A stretch of DNA of 64,000 bases from Citrus sinensis (taxonomy: Eukaryota; Streptophyta; Magnoliopsida; Sapindales; Rutaceae): contig NC_068562.1 of the NCBI RefSeq assembly GCF_022201045.2, positions 806,001 through 870,000 on the forward strand, in the 5' to 3' direction. Within the stretch, counting starts at the first letter, position 1; each line of letters opens with the position of its first letter. Shown piece after piece: positions 34,827 through 48,500 of this stretch. Below the pieces are notes generated by a model that saw nothing but the letters and a program-made list of their open reading frames with translations, ran no database searches and was not told where the DNA came from. A program made the position numbers and the translations under genes.

Positions 34827-37800
34827 GTCCTAAAGCAATGAACGGTGAGAATATAAAATATTTAAAAACTACACTACTTGTTTAGCAGTTTTTTTAAAAT
34901 AAATATATACATAATAATTAAAAAAATCACTGGATGAGTGTATATAATTTCTCCATTCACGGGTGCAAGTGATGTGGCAAAAGAGTTCAAAGGTCAAGAT
35001 CTCGGAACGGGGAAAGGCTAATACTGTAATTCGACGCTGCCGCGAAACAGAAAACAGGAAAACGCATATTCTATAGTTATATCTCAACGCCCGTTCTCTG
35101 GCAAATGCCACGTGGACCCATTACGGGACGACAATGACGGGGCGCACATGCCGTCCAATCACACGTTTCCACGACTTTTCATTTTAATTTCTGGGTAGCG
35201 TCTTGTTTGATCGCTCGCCTTGTCCACGACCCACAAACAAAAAAGGGCCCCATGTCATATGTGTTATTTGATATTTTTGGTAAGCACTTGACTTACATGA
35301 TGACTAAAAGTGAGTGATTAATTTATCAATATTTTTACTTTGCCGTTGTTGCTTCAATTCACGCTTTTCTTTCTATAATTGGCTACTGCCTCCGTGATGT
35401 GTGATTCACTGATGTTTTACCTCCTCGCCAGCTTTTTGCCCCTAGTCCGGTAGAGTAGTGGTATTTACCTAGGAATCTGAATTGGAACCCTCAAACAGCA
35501 GTGAGTAGAAATTTAAAATATTAATTACATTTTAAAAACAATCCTCATTACCAGCTTTTGAAAGGGTTCAAAACTAGCTCTCGGTCTTCTAGCCCGTGAA
35601 CCGTTGCAGTCAACTATGATTATGAGGCAATGGTTTGAGTTTCTATAAACTCAATTTTTGGTAATTAAAATATAATTGTGTAAAAAATATTTGTAATGTA
35701 TTTCTCCTTTATAAAATATCAGTGGAGTAGGGATATTCTTTCTCCGTGACGAATATTTAGTTAGGACATATACTTTATAAAATAAAAATATAATAATATA
35801 AATCTCAAATATATATGTAATGTAAGTCTCATATATATATATATTTGATTGTAAATATCAATGCAATGGTCTACTGTCATAATAGTTATAAAAATCTGTT
35901 TAATACAGTAACTTGATATCTGTGTAATACAATAACTTGATGCTTAATTAGTTAAAAAAAAGGTTCAAAACTAGTAAAGGTTAAGGAAATAAACAAATGC
36001 AAAGAAGCTTGGCTAATTACGTGCCTTTATAAAAGTAAAAGAACAAATTTTGCGATTGTTATATTTGTTATAAGGGTAATCAATATGATACTAATTTGAT
36101 ATGTTATTTTTTGCAGTACAATTTCGAAAGTTTATATAAAAATAGGTAATAACTAACAATTATAAATATCGAACCAAATTTTAATGGATTAATGTGAAAC
36201 TTAGAAAGGAATTGTCTGCTAGCTCGATTTTCATTATTAACTAACCGCATTTTCAATTTCGTTACGCAAATCCCCTACTATGCACGCACATTTGTGGGTA
36301 GGGAATTGTTTTCGATTATTCTCAGGTATAGATTCATTTTGTTATAGAGCTAAATATTTTCTTTTTTTGGCACAAGGGGCTCTTCACAAAAGTTAAGGAC
36401 GGACAAAGTGGGAATAGACTGCAGTTACAAGGCCTCTTAATATTTTCTTAATTTTCTAATCGATTGTAATTAGAACAGTAACCCATATATGGTAAAACTT
36501 AAAAGTCGATGAACAAAGTGACTAATGATTTAGATAATAGACTTATTTATATTCATTATTCGAGGAGCATTTTGAGTTGAAAAAAAAAAATTATGTTGGA
36601 TAGAAAAATATCCAAATACATTATTATTAATGCGAGTCCTAACAAATGACTCCACGTGAAACGAGCGTATTAAAGACGGAGTCTGCACATGAAATGAATC
36701 GAACACACAAGACTCTGGCGGCGATAAATATCGTGTTGAAGAAATGAATTTAAGTGAAAAATGGGACAACAACATTTAAAACAATTCTTCCCCATAACTA
36801 TGTCCCCCCACTAACTTGAAGTAGGAATTGTCAAAAAAGTACTGAAAGCAAAGCGATGGGGCAGCGGTACCGAACATTAGAAAGAAAGAAAGAATAAGGG
36901 CAGGTAAAACCGTGCATCTGAACACTGATGGAATAACGAGAAGTGCTAGCATGCCTTTGTATAAAATAAAGCAGGTAAGCTGGCAAATTGTCGTCTATAG
37001 AGTCCGAGTGCCCTTTTGGCATAGGAGTTAGTGGAAGATAAGACCTCAAATTTTCTTTCGTGAATTGTACATTAAATACACCTGCGTTTTTAACCTTTTC
37101 TTGAATGGTAGAAATTTGAATTATGCATTGAAATGATCGTTGAACCCACATTGAAAAGCACAGAAATGTTGGTGCACTGTTGAAAATAGGCACCACCATA
37201 CCAACTTCGTAGTGAATGTTGGCTTTATATCCCTATCGAAATTGATGGCGAAGAGACCGCCAGGTGGATGTGGATTTAAGCACTTTATTGCCTCTCGAAC
37301 CCCAAAAAAAAAAAAGTGAAATAATAAATAAAACAAATATAGAAAGCGCCTTAGCTTATGATTAAAAAGAAAGCAAAATTTTGTTGGCTAAATGGTCCAG
37401 TTTGGGCACAAAATGGGTGAGACTACCAATTGTTAAAGGGTTGTTCATGAATGACGAGATCCCATTGAAGTTAGATGGAAGAAATGGAGGATAAAGTTGA
37501 GTTGTCTGTTTGAGAAGTGAGAGGCGAAGTGTCGTTTCTGTTAATTATTATTATTATTTTTTCTTCATTGTTTTAATTTTACGAATAACTTTTTGCGTTT
37601 TTCTCTGATGTTGGTGCCGTCTTTTGCACGTACTTAAAGATGTTAATTTCACGCAATAATATGTTTGTCGATTGAGTCTCTTTCAATTCTAGCTACGCTT
37701 GTTATGTGCACCAAATACATATCTTTCAAAATCAACTTGTGTGGCACATATTTCATATAGAGAGGGCAGCCAAATGGTTTTGCACGCATCAGGGTTTTTT

Positions 37801-39000
37801 TTACCTTTTTTTGAATATTTGTCCTTGCTATTAAAAGAAATTTATTAAATAAATAAAATGAAAGAACAACTTAAAAAGATTAAGCATGATTAAATTATTT
37901 TGGGTTTTTTTTTTGTTTTGCTTTTAATAGTATGATTATTTAATATCTCCAAGAATATTATTGTAAGGGTATTATTATAGAAAGAATTAAAGATAGGAAC
38001 ATAATATATTTAATAGTAGGAAAAATCTTAAAATAAATTTTAAAATATAAAGAATAAACAAATTCGTAAGTCAAAAAATAAAAACTATACGAGCATTTAT
38101 TTCATAACAAGGAGCAAAAGCATTCAAAATGTTAATTTGCTTTCTTATCATATGTGTGAAAATTAAAGTGTTGATATATATATATATATATATATATTTT
38201 AATGTTCATAATAAAAATATTCTTTTACATTTCGTGCAATCACGGATGAATTGATACTCCAATTGATATCACGAGTACATTTCTGCATATTATATTAGAA
38301 CAATGTTATCGACAATCTTGATGATTATATTATTCGATCAATATTCCAAGACAACAACCCTATCTTACAATTAATGGAATTAGTGTTTATATATTAAAAT
38401 AACTTATTGTCAATTGTCACGAAAATGATATTCATGTGCTTTAGTGGAATAGTATGTTGTATTTATGTGAGGCCAAAAGGGCTAGTGGTAAGTAGCTAGT
38501 AGTAACGTCACGTGGAATCATTATAACTTTTGGTAATAAGCAAAACCCATTAATAAAGTAAGCAAGGTTTATCGAAAAGATAATAATTTAATCAAGAATG
38601 AAGTGGATCATGACAGAGTATCCACTTAAAGCACAGCTGGTATACATTGAAATATGTACAAGGTTGGAAAGCAAAAACGATTTTACTGTTGCATGCATTA
38701 CAACGTATACATTAAACGCAGAATCAATTGTTAATTATGATATTTAGTTATCAACCCCAAAGTCATATCATATATGCGTGCATTTTAATTCTATAAATAA
38801 AAAATGCGGTTTGTGCAAACTGAGTTACGTATAAACGTGTACCTGGTGCCAATTATAACCTAGTGATATTGTTACTTAATTACGAGGAGATTCATGTTAC
38901 CATATATCGTGGGTGAATGATTCTGATCAGATTGCATCTTACAGAATGTGAAACGGAATAGTATGCAAATGTTATATTGCAAAACAACGTTGAAAGTATG
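34827..39000. other. Gene-poor 4-kb stretch
   Basis: No gene is confirmed. A G-box CCACGTGG lies at 35108-35115 in a GC-richer patch (34960-35260) that could be a promoter or an old gene edge. Overlapping minus-strand frames at 36831-37336 are open for 122 and 71 codons but have no recognised domain. A (TA)n run lies at 38177-38199. Confidence 0.35.
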
Positions 39001-39002
39001 GA

Positions 39003-39353
39003 TGACAAATTTTTTCGATGGGATGAGATCCTGCGGGATCACATTTCATTTGGGATGGGATTGAGACATATTTTTGTTCTATAAAAAAATCTAGAGGTGG
39101 GAGTGAGACATTTTTTAATCTCAATTACATATGCGGGACGGGAGTGAGATTGACAAATTCCTTCCCATCTCGTCTCATTGCCGATTAAGAATGAGAATTT
39201 TTCCAATTGAATAGATCTCATCTCTTTTAAGACGGGATTGAGACATATTTTTATCCCAAAAAAAATATAAGAACGAGACTGTGACTTTTTTTCATCCCAT
39301 TTACATATACGGGATGAATCCCAGTCCCATCTCATCTCATTCCCAACCCTAGT
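39003..39353. repeat. Element with internal direct duplication
   Basis: Two diverged direct units of about 175 bp each contain 'gggattgagacatattttt' (39057 and 39233), then 'ttacatat(g/a)cggga', and end in '(c/t)cccatctc(g/a)tctcatt'. It terminates 'cattcccaaccctag'. This is probably a decayed non-autonomous DNA transposon. No target duplication was found. Confidence 0.5.
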
Positions 39354-39844
39354 TGAAAGAGAGAAAAGCTCCGATAATGTTATACGTAACTTCACCTCAA
39401 CACAATTCTGTAATTTCTATCAAACGCCAGAATAAAACTGGGGATCCGATCAAGATACAGACGAGGCCAATTCAAGTACATTGGTGCTTGAAGAAGAGAT
39501 AAAGTTCAACTTAATGGCTTATGCTTATATTGTATTTGTAAACCACGTCGATTTTTGTGGTCCTTTTCAGCTCGTGCCTGTCATTATCTTTGTCGTCTCC
39601 CATGCTGTAGCTGCTTCACTATCTTTCAGTTTCTATCACTACGTCTTCATCATCTCATTCAAGGTAGTAATCCTTTTAAGCTTTCTTTATTTAATTCTTA
39701 CCTTAATTTTTTTCATATTCAAAGAACCAGGAACTTTGTTTTGATTCATAACTAAAACACATTATCCCGAAACTATATAAAATTATACATCAACTTTCAC
39801 AACTCTTGCATGTGAATTAATTTAATATGAATCATACTAAATTT
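39354..39844. other. Spacer, no gene seen
   Basis: A hydrophobic open frame at 39481-39744 (+) has biased, low-complexity composition and no recognised family. I do not call it a gene. Confidence 0.35.
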
Positions 39845-40774
39845 TAGAGATGGCCAACAAGTTGGGCGGCATGGATGTGTAAGGGGCACATTTTGGTAAG
39901 GCATGCGGCATGACACGACACACATGCGAGTTAGGTTGGGCTAAGAATTTTAGGCACGAAAACCTTAAAAACACGACACGGTTAGAAATGGCTAAATCAA
40001 AACACGTAAAAAGGCTTGCAATAAGCATGTTTTCATCAACATCACGTGGGCCAAAGTATATTAAAGTAAATTTTTTAAAAAAGGTAAACTGAAAATTTTA
40101 TTATTTTATAAATAACTTGAAATTGAATTTTCAAAAAATGATTCTTATTTTTCAATGTATTTTATAGGCATAAGTTTTTAAATACATTTAATTCTTATGT
40201 TTTCAAAAAGATACTCTAATTGTCTTATATTTATAATTTATTAAATGAATAGATGATATCATGATTTTATAAATGTATGCATTAATATTATTATGGACTA
40301 TGATCTATAACTCTGTGTAAGTCTAAATTAACAATTAAACTAATCCTTAAGAAAAATTTATTATTATTATTGTTGTTGTTAGATATTAAAAAAGAATTCT
40401 AATGCCATAGGTTCTAACTTAATAGTTAGTATTATATTATTTTATTATTATTAATTTATTACTATTGAATATAGACTTGAGTTTTAAATTTTTGATTCTA
40501 TTAAATGCACATGAATAAAAAAAAAATTGAGAAAAATACACCAATTGATTGGCATGCCTTCTTAAAAAAAAATTAAAAAAAAATTTTTTTTAGGCACGGC
40601 ACGCGTGGGATTGTCTAATGTGTCGGGGCCAAGCCTGGCTTAAGCGCAAAAAAGAAAAAAAAAAAAAAAAAAAAAAGGCACAGGACAACAGGAATCATAT
40701 GGTGACCCGTGCCATACTGGCCCGTAAATTCTCATGGGCCTTCCTTTACCGGCGTGACTCGTTGCCCATCTCTA
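39845..40774. mobile_element. hAT-like non-autonomous element, 930 bp
   Basis: The terminal inverted repeats are TAGAGATGGCCAAC at the left and, reverse-complemented, TAGAGATGGGCAACG at the right. The flanking 8-mers CTAAATTT (39837-39844) and CTTAATTA (40775-40782) agree at six of eight positions, as expected of an aged hAT target duplication. GC-rich subterminal parts with 'gcacg' and 'gccc' motifs surround an AT-rich centre that has an A-run of about 22 at 40653-40676. No transposase is present. Confidence 0.7.
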
Positions 40775-41233
40775 CTTAATTATGCATGTTTAATGGTTAG
40801 TAAGCGGCTTGTGTTTATGTTTTACGTGGGTAAACTTTGCGGAGAGCTTTTGTTCGAAAAACTTGCGTGTAAAAATTGTAGTCTAATATCTATATTATTG
40901 CAACACCAAACGAATATTTTCTTCAAAACAGCATGCGCGAAAAATTAAGTGAATTATGGTTTGCACATGCTCATAGGAAAAAAAAGAAAGAAAAAGAAAA
41001 ATCTAAATTATGAAAAAGTCTCAAAATGACAGGATGAAGGGTAGAGAAAATATCTCTTTCTCAAGAAGTTTTGGCAATTGAATCGACCTACATTCATAAA
41101 TATTGCACCCAATGACTTTCTTTCCAAACTACCAGCAATCTAATCCTTTGCCTACTACCTATGTGAACAGAGTTCAAAATTAGTCCCAATAATTTATTCT
41201 CTCATAGCTAGCATAAATAGATTATATTTCTTA
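40775..41233. other. Spacer between two DNA transposon remnants
   Basis: Nothing recognisable. Confidence 0.4.
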
Positions 41234-41761
41234 GAGTGGTGCTATTGGCACCTTCTTAAAACTCACTTGAAACCCCATTTTCATTTTTATACCTTTATTC
41301 TTAGTTAAAATTACATAAAAGGACAAAAGAAATTTAATTAAAATCAAATTTTAATTTCTTTTTGTTACTAATTCTTCAAACTCAATAAATTACTTTACTG
41401 GTATTTTTGTTATTTTTGCCTTTAATTTCTTTTTTTAAAAAAGTAAAATAAGTGCCCACTTGGTGAAGAAAATCCAATAATTTGATAAAAGTCCAATAAT
41501 TACTTGGACCTTTTTTTCTTACTTATTTCAAAATTATTTTGGAACTGAAAAAAAAAAAGAATCCAATATACATTAGATACTGAAAATAAGAGTTTATGAT
41601 ATATGGGTATGAACTGCGAAGTGTCAAAAAGACAATACGTATATGGATTGGGGTTTAATAATTTTGTATTCGTAGTTTATGTAATTTTTTCTTGTGAAAG
41701 AGCTGTTAATGTGAAAACGGTGTTTCATAAGGATATTGAGGGGGTGCCAATAGTATCACTC
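41234..41761. mobile_element. Mutator-like MITE, 528 bp, perfect 9-bp target duplication
   Basis: The inverted ends read GAGTGGTGCTATTGGCACC at the left and, reverse-complemented, GAGTGATACTATTGGCACC at the right (two mismatches in 19). The direct flanks TATTTCTTA (41225-41233 and 41762-41770) are identical over nine bases, the hallmark of Mutator-superfamily insertion. The open frame starting at 41603 runs through the element's right end and shows no transposase motif. Confidence 0.85.
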
Positions 41762-41770
41762 TATTTCTTA

Positions 41771-43432
41771 TCGTTAATACCCTTTCTGAAGAAATTACTC
41801 AGAGTAGGCGAGGCTCCGTACAATTGAATGGGTTGGGTTGGCAATTTTCCCAAGTGGGTTTGCAGAAAGGTTGAGAAATGGGCCTTTAGGCAGTCTCATT
41901 TCGTCATGTCCAAATAGACTAACCTCGGGGATTAAAAATGGGCCATCAAACACTGTCCACAAACTCCCCAAAAAGTGGTATTATGACAATTAAACGTTAT
42001 CCCACATGCGTACTTGATTTTAATTTCGGTCTCTTTAAAGTCTCGAGTTTCCCTTCACTATTTGTGAGTTCTACTTCGTCTATTCTGTGGGGGGTCCAGA
42101 TTAAGTCGTATGTGCTATATGTTAAAATTTGATTCACTCTTACAGTAGTTTGGACCGTTTGACTCTTTGACTGCTTTCAAAAGCTCAAGTTAAAAGTAAA
42201 ATGGACCGGCCGCAGTCAATCTTCCAAAGCATAAGTGGACCAGTTTTCATCCGAATCTTATGCTAAAAACACATGGACTGCAATGCCCTGCACATTAACT
42301 ACCAAAAGAGCGCCCTCACGCGTTATTAATGAGGCGTGAAAGGGTTTAACTGTCCTTTCATCATTCAATGTTATCATGCGTCCCGCCTGAGAAGGTCCCG
42401 CCTTAATTTTCGAGGCAAAAACTCTATGTCCCTAGACTGCCCTTCTGGTACTTAGTTTTTGGAATCGAACTTGAGTGCTCACATTGGATTCCTCGAAGGG
42501 TACCCGCAAATAAACCATCGAACAGCTTCAGTTATATTCACTGTGATGAAATATTAAGGGTAATTCAGTCATTACGAATAAATTTTATTTCCCTCTGAAA
42601 GAATATCTACATTTCAAATCAATCAAAACCCCACTATTTAATTTAACTCAATCTAATCTAAAATCTAAGCCACGGAATCTCCGCCGTTCGATAAGGTCCG
42701 GTAACCTAAGCCAATAAAGACAAGATTGGCCCACCACTAATATCACCAATCACAAGAGGCCACGTGTACAAACTACCGGAGTTATATTCATCTCGCTTTC
42801 TACGGTTTTTGTTTTCTTGGCAACTACTGCGTTGAAAATTTTGGCGGGCATTCTAAAAGAATTCGAATAGAAACCAAACCCTAGTGGCCCCATCTCTCTT
42901 TCTTCCCCCCCTCTCTCTGGAATTCCTTTCTCTCATCTCTCTAAGAAATTCGTTTATCACTTATTTTTATGATTTTTTAATTTAAGTTTTTGTTAAGGTC
43001 AGCATTTCAATTTCATTTTGGATTTTGATTTTCTTTCTGATGATTTTTGTGTCGGTTAATCTTAATTTGCGTTTCGTTTTGTAAAGGATCTGATTAAGGA
43101 TTGCTGAGGAGATCTTGAAAGTGTAATGATGTAAGTTTGGTTGATTGATTAATTTTATTGAATATCGATGAACTTTGAAATCTGTATTTCATTTTCTGCT
43201 TGGCGGCAATACATAGTGTTTAGTGACAGTTTTAATTTCTAGGGTTATGATTTATTGTTAATTGCATATAATTGTTATGTATTATTGGGGATCTATTTTG
43301 ATTGTTTTAATTTTTGTCTGTGTTTTGAAACAGTTATTTGACATTGCATGTTTCAGGATTCAATTTGTGATTTGCTAGTCTGAATAAATTTTGGAAAAGA
43401 GTAAAAAATACTGTACCAATAAGAGCAAAGGT
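41771..43432. promoter_or_regulatory. FBS4-like gene promoter, leader and 5'-UTR intron
   Basis: A G-box/ABRE core CACGTG lies at 42761-42766 (context GCCACGTGTAC). TTTTGGCGGGCA at 42839-42850 resembles an E2F site. The leader probably starts near 42880 and contains CT-rich stretches. A likely 5'-UTR intron runs 43131-43356 (gtaagt...tttcag). The transcription start is not certain. Confidence 0.5.
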
Positions 43433-45092
43433 ATGGGGAAAGTATCTCCAAAAGAAGGGGGAGCAAAAACTCCCAAACAGAAGAGGCGATTGCGAAACTC
43501 AAGCAGTAGGTATTTGAAACCAGGTGCTCTTGCTCAGCAGCTGCGGTACAATAAGGTTTCCACTGCCAAGTCATGTACTGATTTGGGGAAAAAAAGAGTT
43601 GCTGTGTTGGATGCAAAGAAGCTGGAGGTTGATGAACTTGTGACTGAGAGCAAAGGTGTTGATGAAACCCCTTTGATGTTGTCTCCTGTGGATGTGCTTA
43701 AGCAAAATTTTCTAGTGAGGACTCCTAAGACACCAAGAGAGGAAGACTGCGAATCGGAGTCGAGGCTTGAGGCTCTTCCTATGGATTTGCTGGTAGTGTT
43801 CTTACTTGGTTGTTTTGTTAAGTTTGATTGTTTATGTTTGATATTAAACGTTATTCATGGGCATATTTTATTACTCAATATGAGCATATTTTGTATCTCT
43901 TCTTTGGATTGTAATTAGCTTCCATAGATTCTACACTGAAACATATCTTTTGTTACTATTTTATATGAACATTCAATTGTACAGTTACTAATTTTGTCCA
44001 ATTCCTCTGTTTTCACTGAATGACCATTTTGTATGTTATTTGTATCTGTCTAAACTTCTACTAAATAATTTTCAATAGTTTTTGAAGAATTTAGTTGATA
44101 GATTCCAATTGCTCCTGGAATTCATGGTTTGTACTTAGGAAACATTGGTATATTGCGTACAAACTTTAATAGTCTTCTGCATGTGAGTAGAGGATCACAC
44201 ATGCAATTTTGCACCATTGAGAGCCAGAATATGTCTATCTCTAGGTGTTCCTTTTTTGCCACTATCACACATGGTATTGTGTATTTAAGTAGAGCAATAC
44301 AAGGTGAAAGTAGGGTAAAAGGAATGCACACACCAGATCAAAAGGGCCGAGAAAATAAATGAAACAACAAACTTCAACTTATTATGGTCATTAATTTTAT
44401 AGTCCATTAATTCATTGTTATTTACAGAACCAAATTTTACCCATTGACACTGATTTCTGTTTGTTCTGTGATGCTTGAGGTTAAAATACTCTGTCACTTG
44501 CATCATGACCAGCTGAGGCCTGTTTTTCATGTTTCTCGAAAGATTAGAAGTGCTGTAAGTCTCTGTCTCCTCTCTCTTTGTTTGTAAAAGATGATTATCA
44601 AGTGGACATGGATGAACCTGGTGCTGTTGTTGATGACAGGTTGTGATTGCTAGACAATTTTACTTCAATTACACCACTCCAGATCGCTCTCGCCAGGAGA
44701 TGTTGCAAATAATGACCCCACGGCCAACTGAGCGTTGGCCTTTTGTGAGGTTGTTATCTAAAACTTTGTCATCATGGTCATTGTTTTAATTTATCTTAAC
44801 TCTTTATTTATTTATTTATTTTTTTGGCAGCAAGGGTGAAGGAAGGGGTGTATTGATGCCAAGTCCCCATACTCCAAAAGCCCCAAAGCATGGTCCCCGG
44901 CCACCTTCTCGCATGAAAATCACTGAGATGCGACAAATTGCTGCAGTCCTTTTCCAAGATTCCGCATTCCCTTCGAGGTGTATGGTACCATCTGTTCTGC
45001 CAAAGCCCCTTTGCAAATCTTTGGCCTCTAATCGAGTTCTATTCTATGAGGACGAGTTATGCCAGGCTGTTGCTCAGAATAAGCTACGTTGA
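43433..45092 (+). CDS. FBS4: F-box protein of the FBS group, like At4g35930
   Basis: Four exons: 43433-43792, 44480-44554, 44640-44749 and 44831-45092. Phases close to 268 aa. The basic N-terminus reads MGKVSPKEGG, then YLKPGALAQQLRYNKVSTAK. Two SP/TP-rich motifs follow (LMLSPVDVL, VRTPKTPREEDCESES). The short F-box (LEALPMDLL|VKILCHLHHDQL, then VFHVSRKIR) straddles the first intron. The C-terminal region is highly conserved: FYFNYTTPDRSRQEML, SPHTPKAPKHGPRPPSRMKI, AAVLFQDSAFPSRCMVPSVL and an end resembling VLFYEDELCQAV. FBS proteins bind SKP1 through this minimal F-box and are tied to stress and hormone responses; that role comes from the family. MGK at 43433 is chosen because it matches the family, although the frame is open upstream. 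Confidence 0.93.
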
Positions 45093-45569
45093 TTTCATCC
45101 TGTGGCAACCGTCTCATTGCCTCGACTTTATGTGTATAGTTTGGTTCCTATAGTATTATGGTTTTAGTTAGTTAGAATAGGGGGCATGCAATTTTGTAGC
45201 AGTGCTGGGAGTGCTAGGTCATAAGAAACTCCAGGTTTGCAATAGGAGTTTGATCAATTTAGATAATGCATGTGGGAATAATGTATTCGGAACTGGTTAT
45301 CTGTATATTTTTCACATAAGTTAAAGAATGTCTAGTTTTTTTCTCCAGGATCAAGCATTACCAGACTTCTAGTAATTTATATTTAATAGCATTTTCCTGC
45401 TAAAAAGAGTTTGATAGGAGCCATCACTCGTCAAAAGCATCCACGATAAGAGCAAATAGTTGATTATATTTATTCGGTGGTTGGAAGAAACAGCATAATT
45501 AGGACATAAATCACTTGTAATACGACTGATGAAGTGGTGAGGATGGTGACAACTGACAAGACAGCAATC

Positions 45570-48500
45570 TTAGAAAAGTTTGTCCTTATTTTGATTGAGA
45601 ATTTTCGGGGTAAGGATCTTGTAAGCCTTTTCCGTGGGATGGTAACTGTCCCAGAATATGTATTTGGATGCATCCGGGCATGTCGCTGCATCCTCCAAAC
45701 GATTGCACAGTATGCTAACCTCTAAATTTCCAGTGCCGCAGCACCCTTTATCTGCCACTTCAAACCCTGAAATCATAAGCGTTTAGCAACAGATCGATAC
45801 AGATTGGCTTGCTTGTATGCATGTTTCATTGTCCATATTATTATTCTTTTGTCGCCTGCTTTATATATTGTTTAAAATTAAGCTTAAAAAAAGCTCCTAC
45901 AAAAAGTACTTTCAAATAAAAACGCTTGAATATCTGTATAAAAAAGATTTCATTATTATTTTACTTATCCATTCAATAATTATTATTATTGAATTAGTCT
46001 AAACCATTTGAAAGCAGTCGCCTGGACACCAAGAAAGAAGTAGGCCCAATTTTCTTTAACCATTTTTCACATTTTATTTATATATTATTTATTTCCTCTA
46101 AACTATATATATGTGTATGTATATATATGCACACACACATACATATATATTTTATCTCAATGTCACCTCTTTTAAAAAATTAATTAATTAAATGCCTAAA
46201 ACCAAATAAAAATAAGCCTCTTTCCATAAAAAAAAAAAAAAAGAAGAAGTCTAAAGATTATGATGGTAGTTCTAGTTTCTATATATTTACCATATTGAGG
46301 AGGGTTTTGGATAAGAGAATTCAGTGGATTGTAGATATCAAAGTAGACAAATCTTGAATCTGGAAACTCTTTACTGAGAGAATCAACTACAGATTGGAGC
46401 TTCGAGTTGTAGATTTGAGCAGCTTGATTGGCAAAATCTGAACAGCCTCTAGCGATGCCCCCATTGAGTGTTCTCTGTACTGGCACACACCCAATTGGTG
46501 GTAAACTAAGTACTCCTATTCTCCTTGCTCCAACTCCATACAGTTCCTGCACGATGTGGTTTTCATCCGCACAAAACAAACAACAATTATTACTCAAGTC
46601 TTTATCATATCATATCATATCCACCAAACTCCCAACTGCCTATAATTACTACTCAATTTCATTGTCACTGACTCACTGTATTAGATACGTACTTCCATGC
46701 ATCTCCACTAATTCCCCATGTATATATTGGAGCTTAATTTTATGTTCTATATATCTTCATCCATTTATCTATGTTTTGTCCCGCTACAGTAATTTCACAT
46801 TATTTTGTACGCATGAGTGTTTAGTAAACATTACTAGATATCGTATACAAGTTATTTCTTATCACTTTAGAGCCTTTTTTTTTTTTAAAAAAAAAAAGTA
46901 GATAGTTGCTCGTGCTACCAATCAAGCTGTAGAAAAGCTAATAAACTGCCAAAATAATAATAAAAATTAATGAAAAAAGTCTAAATCAATATATTACAAA
47001 ATAGGGCTCCTTTGGTACAATTTTTTCAAATGAAGCTTATTTAAGTAGAGATTTTATTAGTAAAGTTTTTAGAAGTAGAGGTTTTACTTAAAAAAATTAT
47101 AATTGTTTGATTTTTAGTGAGAGATTTTATTAAAAACTATACAATTACTTTAATAGGTAAACTTTTTAAAGTTATATCATGAAAAGAATTAAATAAAATT
47201 GCCAAAATAAATGAAAGGACATTTTACATATTTTAATATTTTAAAAAAGTTTTTCAACTTCTACTCCCAAAAAATCTAAAATTTGAGCTTCTATTGGTAG
47301 AGGCAAAATAATTCATTTAATCTTCAAAACATCTATTCAAAAAACAACTAAACAATAACAAAAAAATTTGGAAAGAGTCTGTCGGAGCCATTAGATGAAC
47401 TATACCAAACAGACACTAGATATCAAATATAAGTTATTTCTTATCATTTTAGATTGCCTTTTTTTTTTCTTTTCTTTTTCTAGTAGATAGTTGCTCGTGC
47501 TACCAAGCAAGCTGTCGAGAAGCTAATAAACTGCAAAAGAAAATAAAATAATAAAAATAAAATAAGGCCCAAATCATTATATTAGAAAATAAGGGAGATT
47601 TACCACACTTTCCCTACTATAATTTTAGGGTTTTGACCACTTAACTCCCTACCATGTTATTCTCTTGATGCTAATTAAAAGTTTTATAAGAAAATTTTGT
47701 TGTTTTATGGTTGGGATTGGGATGAACTTTCGTCAAAGTTTTTAGGTAAAATAGTTAAAGAAATGTTATGAAAAGACTACGATAAATGGGCAAAACTAAA
47801 AAAAAACATAGAATAAGGAAAAGCATCATTATTGCCCCAATTAAAAACAAAAAAATATGTATGCTACTGTGCTAGCCAGAGTACTTACTCATTAGCCATA
47901 TTTATGAATCTATGATAAAATTTTCTGCCATACATTAAGTGATTTTAGTGAAAATGATGTATATATATATTAAATATAACACACCTGTAAGAAACTTAAA
48001 GCTGAACTAGCTGTTAAATCAGTATAGGAATTGATATCATATTGGCCTCTCCTGAATGGAGTTGATAAATAAGTATTTGCAATATCATCACTTCCGGAGA
48101 CCACCATGAATAAGCCTTTTGATAGTATATTTGCAGTTGCTTCTTCTCCCGCTGTAGCTTTTATTGTCTCTAATGCTTTCTTGAACAAGTCCAATTGATC
48201 CGACATTGATAACGCAGACTAATATATATATATATATATATATGTATATATCATCAAACACAATGAACGTTAACTTTTAGAATAACTAAAACCAAATGTA
48301 AATAAATTTGATCATCTAGGGTTAGAGAATTATATAATATGAATATACATACCGCTACTTTTGATGTAAGAGGATCATATCCAGCTCCACCTGAGGCAAA
48401 ACTTACGCCAGTAACAAGGTCTTGAGGCTTTAGATTTGGATCAAGATATGCAGGCAAGAGCTCTTTAATACCAAATTCTTGGGCTGAAATTTAATTAGTC

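Noticed and set aside
36831-37336. Minus-strand frames of 122 and 71 codons in the gene desert.
   Set aside because: They overlap in different frames and show no recognised motif or splice structure. They may be a decayed gene, but I cannot support a call.
41603-41827. 74-codon plus-strand frame.
   Set aside because: It lies within and across the right end of the Mutator-like MITE and has no transposase motif.
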